Source: Acidobacteriota bacterium (GTDB taxonomy: Bacteria > Acidobacteriota > Terriglobia > 20CM-2-55-15). Taken from it: a stretch of 64,000 nt of DNA. Position 1 is the stretch's first letter; each line of letters starts with the position of its first letter. Below, piece by piece: positions 57,130 through 64,000 of the stretch. Both the position numbers and the translations under genes were made by a program. The notes under the pieces are model-generated. The model saw only the letters and a list, made by a program, of their open reading frames with translations, had not been told where the DNA came from and made no database searches. The DNA is taken from NCBI GenBank assembly GCA_022821145.1, contig JAJEEE010000052.1, positions 32,978 to 96,977 on the forward strand, written 5' to 3'.

Positions 57130-58110
57130 TCAGTCCACGTAGTAGCCGGACGCGAGCAGAATCGGGAGGCCGGAGACGACGACCCGCTTGAGGAAGGTCG
57201 TCTTCCGCTGCAGCGTTCCCGTGGCCGGGTTCCGGGCCAGGTAGTAGAGGAACGTCTCACCGAACACGTCGCCGACGCCGATGATGTCGCGGCCGCGGAA
57301 CGGCCCGTCCGCGTTCGTGTTCACCTCCGAAACCGGCCCGCCGAACCACTGGCTGTCGGGGTCGCCGGTGAAGATCGTGTTGCCGTAGACGTCCATGGCG
57401 AACACGTACGTCGACCCGCCCCTCCAGCGCGGGTCGCCGGCCAGGGACCGGCCGGCGAAGTAGCCCTTCGATTCCAGCTCCATGGCCGCGCAGCGGACGA
57501 ACTCGGCCAGCCGTTGCGTGGAGGGATGGGTCTCCAGGCCCATGGCGTGCACCTCGCTGGGCTCGCAGGTGCCCGGCAGGTCCCGGCTGTAGATGCCGGC
57601 CCCGATCACGGCCGCGTTCCCCTCCCACTCGATACTCTTGACGAACGACGCCTTGGGTTCGTCCCGGCCGGTTTCCGGATTCCGGAACGCGTAGTAGATC
57701 CAGCCCTCGTCGATGCCGACGTCGCCCATCAGCCGATACACTTCCTCGTAGAAGTCGCCGAAGGCGTCCAGGAGCGGGCCCCACGGCCGGCCCTCGCGCG
57801 ACGGGTCGGGCGGAAAGACGAACGCCCGGGCTTCCACTCTCGCAGCGGTCACTTCATCGACGAACACGTAGGCCGGGCCCATCCGCCAGCGTTCGTCCTC
57901 GTGGAACGCGCGCCGGGCCTCGTCGAAACCCATTTCCTGGACGTATTCGTAGGCGCATTGGACGAACTGCCGCACGTCGAGGCGGGTTTGGACGGCCGCG
58001 GCCGTGACGGAGTGGTCCGCGCACGGGACGGTGGCGCCGTCATCGGCGGCGGCCGACGCCGCGCCGGCCATCAGCAGGAAAACCGACAAGAAAGGCGAAC
58101 TGTTTTTCAT
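57130..58110 (-). CDS. secreted double cache-domain protein
   Basis: This 326-aa protein has a signal peptide ending A-G-A-A-S-A. Two single-cache-type regions follow, each with a leading helix and the strand motif 'YVF--D': P-A-Y-V-F-V-D-E-V and later S-T-Y-V-F-A-M-D-V-Y-G-N-T-I-F. It also has I-Y-Y-A-F-R-N-P-E-T-G and L-Y-Y-L-A-R-N-P-A-T-G, the cache tail motif. Cache domains bind small ligands. No membrane anchor or signalling domain is fused, so it may be a periplasmic ligand-binding or quenching protein. Two Cys pairs may form disulfides. Confidence 0.75.
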   Translation of the reverse strand: MKNSSPFLSVFLLMAGAASAAADDGATVPCADHSVTAAAVQTRLDVRQFVQCAYEYVQEMGFDEARRAFHEDERWRMGPAYVFVDEVTAARVEARAFVFPPDPSREGRPWGPLLDAFGDFYEEVYRLMGDVGIDEGWIYYAFRNPETGRDEPKASFVKSIEWEGNAAVIGAGIYSRDLPGTCEPSEVHAMGLETHPSTQRLAEFVRCAAMELESKGYFAGRSLAGDPRWRGGSTYVFAMDVYGNTIFTGDPDSQWFGGPVSEVNTNADGPFRGRDIIGVGDVFGETFLYYLARNPATGTLQRKTTFLKRVVVSGLPILLASGYYVD

Positions 58111-58165
58111 TATGGCCCGAGCCTAGCAGACTCGGCGCCGGGCGGGCAATGTTCGGCCGGGCGTC

Positions 58166-58195
58166 GGCCGGAAGCCCCACCGGGGGCTTCCGGCC
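58166..58195 (-). terminator. perfect 13-bp hairpin after the TonB receptor gene
   Basis: GGCCGGAAGCCCC (58166-58178), loop of four bases, GGGGCTTCCGGCC (58183-58195). It lies 7 bp past the receptor stop on the minus strand. There is no T-run, but stem strength and position make it the clearest terminator-like element in the window. Confidence 0.6.
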
Positions 58196-58201
58196 ATCCG
58201 G

Positions 58202-61200
58202 TTACAGGTTCAGCCGCAGCGAGAACTGGAACTGCCGCGGATCGAACGCCGACGTGAAGGAGAACGGCTCGGTGACGGGCCCGACCCGGCCGTGGGGCCG
58301 GGTGGAGGGCAGTTCCTCGAGCGTCAACTCTCCGACCGTGCTGTTGACGGTCCTGAAGTTCGTCCTGTTGAACAGGTTGAACGCCTCGGCGATGAGCTCC
58401 AGACTCCGGCCCTCGCCGAACGGGAACTGGCGGTTCAGCCGGAGGTCGACGGAATAGTAGTCCGGCCCGACGCCCGTGTTGCGGCCCACGCCCAACGGCC
58501 GGTGCGTGTCGGTGTGGCGGTCGCCCAGGTTGTCGAAGCCCGCGTTGAGGTTGAACGGGGCGCCCGACCGGGCGTTCAGGATCGCCGACAGCGTGAAGTC
58601 GCGCACCAGGGCGTGGGCGAAGCCGCCTCCGCCGTCGCTCGATCTCCACGGCAGATCCATCACGGTGTGGGCGACGAAGCTGTGCCCGCGGTGAAAGGAC
58701 GACAGGGCGCGCTCCGCCTTGGCGTCCCACTGCACGTGCGGCTGGAACGACGAGTTGTAGTCCGTGTTCTCGTCCATGGTCTTGCTCCAGGTGTGATGCG
58801 CCGAGACGGTGAAGCCGTCGAAAAAGCGCTTCTGGAACTGGACGATCAGGGCGTGATAGGACGAGTTGCCCCAGCTCCCGTAGATGTTGTCCTGAAGCAG
58901 CAACGGATTGCGGAAACCGGGGATCGGACGTCCCGCCGCGTCGGTCCCCGCCAGGTAGACGTTGGCGTCGAGCGGTCGGATCAGGTGAACGCCGAGGTTG
59001 AGGTTGTAGCCGACGGAGAGCGCGTAGCCTGCGATCTCGCGCTGGATCTCCAGACTGCCCTGCTGCGAGTACGGGTTGACCGTGTCGGGAGACACGCGGA
59101 ACTGCACGCGCAACGGCAGGCCCGGCCCCGGGTCGATGCCGTGGATGGCCAGGTCCTGGGGCGTGATCGTGCGCGTTCCCAGGACGCCGCGGCTCAAGGC
59201 GGTCTGGTAGATTTCGGCCGAGGTGAGACGCTGGCCCGTCAAGGCGCTGTCGATCCCCTCCAATCCCGACAGGGGGACGAACACCTGGAATATCTGCGGC
59301 GAGTCGCCGAGCAGGTCGTTGATGTAGGTGATATGGCCCTCGATCCGGGCGTAGTAGATGCCGAACCCGCCGCGCACCACCGTCTGCCCGTCCGGGCTCC
59401 AGGCGAAACCCAGCCGCGGAGCGAAGTTGTTCTTGTCGGTCGGGAACCGCGTCTTGACCTCGAACTCGTGGCGGCCGCCCAACGTCAGCGTGAAGTCGGG
59501 CGTGAGGCGCCACGAAGCCTCGGCGAAGAAGTCGTAACGGTTCTTCCATCCGATCCAGATGGGGTCGCCGAAGCCCTGCTGGTAGATGATCGGCAATCCC
59601 AGCGCATAGGCCTGGAGGGACGAGATGGGCTCGTCGACCGCCGCCGCGAGGTGCCCGGCGCCGCCCAAGGTCAGCAGGCCCTTCAACTGGTCGGCCAGGC
59701 CCGGGCCCACGGCGGAGTCGATCACCGACGACAGCGGCACCGCCTCGCCGAAGATGAACCGTCCGGCGAAGAAGGTCTTGGCGTCCACCGCAAGACGGTT
59801 CCGGCTCAGGTCGAGGCCGAACTTGTAGGTATGCGGGCCGGAAATGCGGGTGAAGTTCTGGCGCACCTGTCCGCCGCGGTCCACGACGCGCGTCGGCAGG
59901 ATGAAGTCCCGCCCGAACAGGCCGAAGCCGTTGATGTCGACCGACGGGCCGTGGGGATCGGTCGGCGCCACGATGGAGTCGTTGTAGACCACCCCGATCC
60001 GGGTCTCGCTGATCCACCGGGAGCCGATCGTCAGCGTATCGCCGAACGCCAGCGCCCAATCGTTGACGCTCGTGTCCCGGCCGCGGCTCAGGGCGACCAG
60101 CGACCCGAACTGCGTGTTTTCGCTGTCCTGGTTGCTCCAGTTGAACCGCCAGAACAGGTCGTGTCCGGGGCGCAGCGTGTGGTCGATGCGCCCCAGGACC
60201 TGCTGCCGGACTTCGCCGAACGGGAACACGCCGCTGTTCCGCTCGAACATCGAAACCACGTGCGGGTAGCTGCCCGGCGTCAGCGCCGCCGAAAGCTCCC
60301 CGATGAGCGGGCGGAAGGCGGGGACCGCGGCGGTCAGGGTGTCCACCAGCGCCTGCTGGGAGGGTTTCAGCTCGTGCAGGAACGCATCGTCCTGCAGCAG
60401 CGGAACGAACACGGATTCGTGACGGTCCAGGCGCTCGTAGGCGCCGTAGAAGAACGTCCGGTCGTTGCCGATCGGACCCCCGATGGATCCGCCGCTCTGC
60501 GAGCGCGTATAGGCGGACTTGTCCGGATCGAAAAAGTTCCGGGCCTGGAAACGCCGGTTGCGCAGCACGCCGAACAGACTCCCGCGCAACTGGCTGGTGC
60601 CGCCCTTGGTGACGATGTTGATCGCGCCTCCGGGAGCGCCCCCCAGCTCGGCCGAGAACGTGTTGCGGTTGACCTGGAACTCGTACACGGCCTCCTGGCT
60701 GATCGAGGACCGCGGCGACCCGGTGTCGTAGGTGTTGCTCAGGCCGTCGAGCATGAACGCGTTGCTCCGCCCGGTGCCCCCGCCGATGGCCAGCCCGGAC
60801 TGGGGCGTCGGCACGATCCGGTTGTCGCGGTCGTCGACCATGTGGTTCGTGTCCAGGACGCCCGGGAGCAGCAGGGCCAGGTCCAGGTAGTCGCGTCGGT
60901 TGATGGGCAGGTTCTCGATGCTGACGAAGTCGATGTGGCTGGCCTGCGCGGTCTGGTTCGTGTCGATCACCGGCCGCGCCGCGACGGCGGAGACGACGAT
61001 GCTCTCGGTGGCGGCGCCCAGCGTCAGCGCCGGGGAAAACCCGACCGTCTCTCCCACTCGCACCTCGAAGTCCTCGATCACGTAGGGCGCGAAGTTCTCC
61101 GCCTCGAAGCGCAGCGTGTACAGGCCCGGCACGAGGTGGCTGAAGAGGTACTCCCCGACGGGGGAGCTGACGGTCTCACGCTCCAGACCGCGGTCCTGGT

Positions 61201-61402
61201 CCAGGAGCGTCACCGTGGCGCCCGGAATGACGGCCTCGGTCGGGTCCAGCACGGAGCCCCGGATGTTGCCGGAGTGCGTCTGGGCGCCGGACGTGGCGGC
61301 GGTGGCCAGAACCAGCAACAGGGCGGCCGTGAATCGCGTCCCGCGGCACACGGTGCCGATCGCCGCACGAAGTGGGGTGGGAATCAAAGTTATGGGATTC
61401 AA
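58202..61402 (-). CDS. Oar-type TonB-dependent receptor with N-terminal carboxypeptidase-regulatory-like domain
   Basis: The product is about 1066 aa from TTG 61402, chosen because AGGAGG lies eight bases before it; an ATG 27 bases upstream lacks such a site. The signal peptide ends T-S-G-A-Q. Residues 30-120 form a CarboxypepD_reg-like domain (G-S-V-L-D-P-T-E-A-V-I-P-G-A-T-V-T-L). A plug domain with N-R-R-D-Y-L-D-L and G-A-P-G-G-A-I-N-I-V-T-K-G-G-T follows. A long beta-barrel ends F-Q-F-S-L-R-L-N-L, an outer-membrane C-terminus. This is the SusC/Oar-like form abundant in Acidobacteriota, importing glycans or other large substrates. Confidence 0.88.
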   Translation of the reverse strand: MNPITLIPTPLRAAIGTVCRGTRFTAALLLVLATAATSGAQTHSGNIRGSVLDPTEAVIPGATVTLLDQDRGLERETVSSPVGEYLFSHLVPGLYTLRFEAENFAPYVIEDFEVRVGETVGFSPALTLGAATESIVVSAVAARPVIDTNQTAQASHIDFVSIENLPINRRDYLDLALLLPGVLDTNHMVDDRDNRIVPTPQSGLAIGGGTGRSNAFMLDGLSNTYDTGSPRSSISQEAVYEFQVNRNTFSAELGGAPGGAINIVTKGGTSQLRGSLFGVLRNRRFQARNFFDPDKSAYTRSQSGGSIGGPIGNDRTFFYGAYERLDRHESVFVPLLQDDAFLHELKPSQQALVDTLTAAVPAFRPLIGELSAALTPGSYPHVVSMFERNSGVFPFGEVRQQVLGRIDHTLRPGHDLFWRFNWSNQDSENTQFGSLVALSRGRDTSVNDWALAFGDTLTIGSRWISETRIGVVYNDSIVAPTDPHGPSVDINGFGLFGRDFILPTRVVDRGGQVRQNFTRISGPHTYKFGLDLSRNRLAVDAKTFFAGRFIFGEAVPLSSVIDSAVGPGLADQLKGLLTLGGAGHLAAAVDEPISSLQAYALGLPIIYQQGFGDPIWIGWKNRYDFFAEASWRLTPDFTLTLGGRHEFEVKTRFPTDKNNFAPRLGFAWSPDGQTVVRGGFGIYYARIEGHITYINDLLGDSPQIFQVFVPLSGLEGIDSALTGQRLTSAEIYQTALSRGVLGTRTITPQDLAIHGIDPGPGLPLRVQFRVSPDTVNPYSQQGSLEIQREIAGYALSVGYNLNLGVHLIRPLDANVYLAGTDAAGRPIPGFRNPLLLQDNIYGSWGNSSYHALIVQFQKRFFDGFTVSAHHTWSKTMDENTDYNSSFQPHVQWDAKAERALSSFHRGHSFVAHTVMDLPWRSSDGGGGFAHALVRDFTLSAILNARSGAPFNLNAGFDNLGDRHTDTHRPLGVGRNTGVGPDYYSVDLRLNRQFPFGEGRSLELIAEAFNLFNRTNFRTVNSTVGELTLEELPSTRPHGRVGPVTEPFSFTSAFDPRQFQFSLRLNL

Positions 61403-61521
61403 GACGTTAGCCTCCTGCTCGAAGAGCACATGAAAGGAAAGAGCAGTGTCGAATACGGACCGATTCTACTACGAGAGGACGTTGCCGCGAACCCATTTCC
61501 AGAGAGCCGCCACGGCGGGCG

Positions 61522-63621
61522 TCACGACCTGAAATCCGCTTGCGTGGCGATGTCGTCCAGGAACTCCGACGCCGGACCGACGCCGGTTATGAGGAGGTGA
61601 TCCCGTGCCCGCGTACAGGCGACATAGAGCAGGTGCCGCTCCGTGTTGTACACCTCCTCGAGGTCCGCATCGTCGGCGACGTTCTCGATCCGCTCCTGCA
61701 GCGGGATCACCTCGTCGTCGCACGCCATGACGGCGACGACCCGGAATTCCAGGCCCTTGGCCAAGTGCATCGTGCAGACCGAAACGGTGTCGCCGCCCTC
61801 CACGGCGCGATCGTCCAGAACCCGGTGCGGCGCTCCGGCTCGAGCGGCGGCCTCGCGCGCCCGGTCCAGCTCATTGTCGGACCGCACGAATATCCCGATT
61901 TCGCGGGGGACGACGCCCGCCTCCAGACGTTCGCGCAACCACCGGCCGACGGCGTCGATTTCGTCGCTCTCGCTCTCGAACAGGCGTATCGTCGGTGGCT
62001 CGCCGTTGAACGCCGAGATCGCGCCCCGGCGATCGTCGACGTTGCCGTCGACGTCGGCGATCTCGGCCCCCAGCAGGCGGTCCGCCCGGGTCCGGATCTG
62101 ATGCGACATGCGGTAGTTGAGCCTCAGCGTGTGCGATCGTCCCCGAACGTCGACGCCCAGCGCCTTCCAGGAAAACGACGCCTGAAATATCCGTTGTCCC
62201 GGATCGCCGGCCAGAAACAGCCCGTTCGGCCGTTGCCCGGCAAGTCGAGACAGAAAACGCAACTGGGCCACGCTGATGTCCTGGGCCTCATCCACGATCG
62301 CGAAGTCGAACGGCGGATTGCGGCGTTCGCCGAGTTCCGCGGCCAGAGCGCTGAACATGTCGTTGCGTGTCACCATCCCGCGCTGGCGCAGGTCCGCCCG
62401 GACGCGTTCGAAAACGGACCAGAGCCTTTCCCGCCTCTCCAGCGGCAACCGCTTCTTTCGCCCCAGCCTCCGCACGTCGCGATACGCTTCCCAACTGTCC
62501 AACTGCCAGGCGTCGACGACATCTTCCCATTCGCTCATAAGGAATTGCGGGCTGAACTCGTTCGTTTCCGCTGCGACGGCGGCCTTCGCCAGCGATTCCC
62601 AGATCTGGTTGCGGGCGGCGATATCGGGCGGGCCGAATCGCGCACGATAGAGGCGCTCACCGACCGCGTCGATCGCATCGACCTCGAGACGTTCTCGAAG
62701 ACGCGGCTCTCTGCGGATCAACCGCGTGAGCTTCGTGCGAAGAAAACCGGCTAACGTCTCCGAGAACGTGGTCAGCAGGATTCTGGCTTCGGGGTGCGCA
62801 CGTGCGAGGTGGACGGCGCGATGGAGTGCGACGACCGTCTTGCCGGTACCGGCGGTCCCCGTCACGCGGCAGGGTCCGTTGTAATCCTGCTCCACGACTT
62901 GCCGCTGCGCGGGATGAAGGAAGACGGCCCATTTTTCCCAGGCGTAATCCAACGCCCGCTCCAGTTCCTCGACGTCGTGCATCACCCGGAAACGACGCCG
63001 GGCGTCGGGATGGTCGAACGGATCGCTGACGGGGACAGGTGCGACGCGCGGTGGCTTGCCGCTGACGGCCCACTCCAACAGCGCTTCCGCGGCCTCGCTC
63101 GGAAGATGGCCTGCCAGATCGAGAAGACTGTCTTCGTCCGCCGCGCGCACGTCGTCCAGCCACTCGTCCGGCACACCGTACTTCAACAGGTCGCCGTCGG
63201 CGACCTCGGCGAAGGGCATGGGCTTCGTCGGCGTGTCCGCGGAAGCCTCCGTGACAGTTGGCGCAACGACAGGGACGGTGATTTCCCGAACGGTTTCGCG
63301 CACCTCGACCAACTGCGCGGCGCCGGTCTTCGGATGGGTTTCCAGCTTTCGCCGCTCGGCCCACTGGTATGCGTCGTCATGGTGGTCGACGTAACAGAGC
63401 AACAGGCTCCGGCCGGTCCGGTGCACGATCATTCGAACGTCGCGGCTGACGCGAACCGACCAGAAATTCGGGTCGCGGGCCCGATCCAATTTGTGGAACG
63501 AGAGCCCGGGTTGAGCCGGATTCAATTGAAGGTCGAAGGCCGCGGTCTTGGCGGCCTTCTGCTCGTCGCCGGTCAGCTTGGCGAGACTGTCGGTGAAGGT
63601 GTCTGCGATGCGGAAGTCCAT
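61522..63621 (-). CDS. UvrD-family helicase with N-terminal RelE-like domain
   Basis: The product is about 699 aa from ATG 63621 (M-D-F-R-I-A-D-T-F); 13 upstream residues in frame look non-coding. Residues 1-90 show the RelE fold pattern: F-T-D-S-L-A-K-L, P-G-L-S-F-H-K-L, F-W-S-V-R-V-S-R-D-V-R-M-I-V, C-Y-V-D-H-H-D-D-A-Y-Q-W-A. The helicase has G-T-A-G-T-G-K-T near 252 (Walker A), A-I-V-D-E-A-Q-D near 440 (Walker B), G-D-P-G-Q-R-I-F, T-M-H-L-A-K-G-L-E-F and Y-V-A-C-T-R-A-R-D-H. The fusion may link RNA or ribosome contact to DNA unwinding; a defence or damage role is inferred. It stands alone. Confidence 0.82.
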   Translation of the reverse strand: MDFRIADTFTDSLAKLTGDEQKAAKTAAFDLQLNPAQPGLSFHKLDRARDPNFWSVRVSRDVRMIVHRTGRSLLLCYVDHHDDAYQWAERRKLETHPKTGAAQLVEVRETVREITVPVVAPTVTEASADTPTKPMPFAEVADGDLLKYGVPDEWLDDVRAADEDSLLDLAGHLPSEAAEALLEWAVSGKPPRVAPVPVSDPFDHPDARRRFRVMHDVEELERALDYAWEKWAVFLHPAQRQVVEQDYNGPCRVTGTAGTGKTVVALHRAVHLARAHPEARILLTTFSETLAGFLRTKLTRLIRREPRLRERLEVDAIDAVGERLYRARFGPPDIAARNQIWESLAKAAVAAETNEFSPQFLMSEWEDVVDAWQLDSWEAYRDVRRLGRKKRLPLERRERLWSVFERVRADLRQRGMVTRNDMFSALAAELGERRNPPFDFAIVDEAQDISVAQLRFLSRLAGQRPNGLFLAGDPGQRIFQASFSWKALGVDVRGRSHTLRLNYRMSHQIRTRADRLLGAEIADVDGNVDDRRGAISAFNGEPPTIRLFESESDEIDAVGRWLRERLEAGVVPREIGIFVRSDNELDRAREAAARAGAPHRVLDDRAVEGGDTVSVCTMHLAKGLEFRVVAVMACDDEVIPLQERIENVADDADLEEVYNTERHLLYVACTRARDHLLITGVGPASEFLDDIATQADFRS

Positions 63622-64000
63622 GACGAATTCAGAACTCAGAAGGCTGCGGTACGACGGCATAACAGGACGCGGCCGGGAACATCATGTAAGCCGCCGACGA
63701 AACTGGCGCGAATCTGATGTCGGGGGAGCTCCAACGGCGTCATGCAATCAGGTGCCTGATCATCGCTTGATTCAGTAGAGAATAGACTGCGGGAACCGGC
63801 CAGTCGCTCCTGTTCGGGTAGTCGCACGCCTCATCCATGGTCGGTCCCGGCACTCCCGTGCAATCCCAGTTCTCCGCGGAATCAGGGGACGTCACGCGGC
63901 CTCATCGAGCGGGCGGTCTCGATCCGCGGAACGGGATCCGAAGCGTCGGCTTCGGAACATAGGCGGCACGCTGTCCATGTTGACGAGAGAGTGTGCCGTG
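63622..64000. other. right-end region with one weak small ORF
   Basis: No confident gene is seen here. On the minus strand, a frame from GTG 63895 to the stop at 63740-63742 encodes 51 residues with a protein-like stretch (N-W-D-C-T-G, D-Y-P-N-R-S-D-W-P-V-P). It has no ribosome site and a lower share of G/C at third positions than neighbouring genes. It could be a remnant. The last 100 bases show no clear frame and no tRNA. Confidence 0.3.

Noticed and set aside
58292..61600. 1100-codon open frame on the plus strand opposite the TonB receptor
   Set aside because: There is no domain, signal or ribosome site. The opposite strand encodes a complete receptor with plug and barrel.
1..64000. CRISPR arrays, rRNA operons, insertion sequences or prophage
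   Set aside because: No regularly spaced repeats, rRNA segments, transposase motifs or phage structural genes were found on either strand.

Overview
The window is a high-GC bacterial chromosome segment with dense, mostly leader-peptide-bearing genes and few mobile elements. The likely source is an Acidobacteriota member (Vicinamibacteria-like). The reasons are two large Oar-type TonB-dependent receptors (one with an N-terminal carboxypeptidase-regulatory-like domain), two PQQ quinoproteins, several Tat-exported proteins, and many small secreted proteins with the HH...NPH pattern of the DUF6152 family. This assignment is inference from gene content, not a measured phylogeny. No rRNA, CRISPR array, insertion sequence or prophage was seen.

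Layout. 1-6.8 kb (minus strand): secreted DUF6152-type proteins, their partner proteins with a G-R-W-(D/E)-G-D-T motif, an SGNH-type esterase and an alpha/beta-hydrolase. The gene cut by the left edge is split by an in-frame TAG. 7-16.2 kb (plus): a tightly overlapping hexuronate operon (uronate isomerase-like amidohydrolase, MFS transporter, glucarate-dehydratase-type enolase-superfamily enzyme, SDR, KDG-kinase-type PfkB kinase), then a Tat-exported GH67 alpha-glucuronidase and an alpha/beta-hydrolase. A 32-codon stub resembling the start of KDPG aldolase (eda) lies between the SDR and the kinase. 16.3-22 kb (minus): an esterase, a sugar-phosphate-isomerase-type TIM barrel, a PQQ dehydrogenase, an ACMSD-like amidohydrolase lipoprotein and a truncated aspartic-protease-like gene with its small partner. 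22.4-31.7 kb (plus): a metallo-beta-lactamase-fold hydrolase, a gamma-glutamylcyclotransferase-like protein with no canonical start codon, an orphan HigA-like antitoxin, a 50-aa basic protein, addB-addA, relics of an NAD-dependent epimerase and a class I aldolase.

A tRNA-Val(CAC) at 31.8 kb is followed by a RelE/ParE-type toxin-antitoxin pair. 33-42.4 kb (minus) is one long run: cupredoxin-like lipoprotein, PQQ alcohol dehydrogenase with a Cys-Cys pair, MFS exporter, a small secreted protein, a natural DUF6152-partner fusion, a separate DUF6152 protein and partner, and a TonB receptor. A further DUF6152-partner pair is divergent at 42.6 kb, followed by a PhoX-type protein. 45-48 kb holds a LiaF-like membrane protein with a LytS/LytTR-type two-component pair and an orphan Phd antitoxin. 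48-58 kb holds secreted beta-propeller, heavy-metal-binding-domain, c-type-heme, arylsulfotransferase, metallo-beta-lactamase, NHL-repeat and cache-domain proteins plus a methyltransferase. 58-63.6 kb holds the second TonB receptor and a UvrD-family helicase with an N-terminal RelE-like domain.

The most distinctive feature is the repeated pairing of DUF6152 proteins with one uncharacterised partner family: six DUF6152 domains and six clear partner copies, plus one distant partner. The two occur as adjacent genes, as a fusion, and as an apparent fusion broken by a stop codon. This looks like an expanded periplasmic two-part module of unknown function. The best-supported metabolic unit is the glucuronate operon, which probably uses glucuronic acid released from glucuronoxylan.
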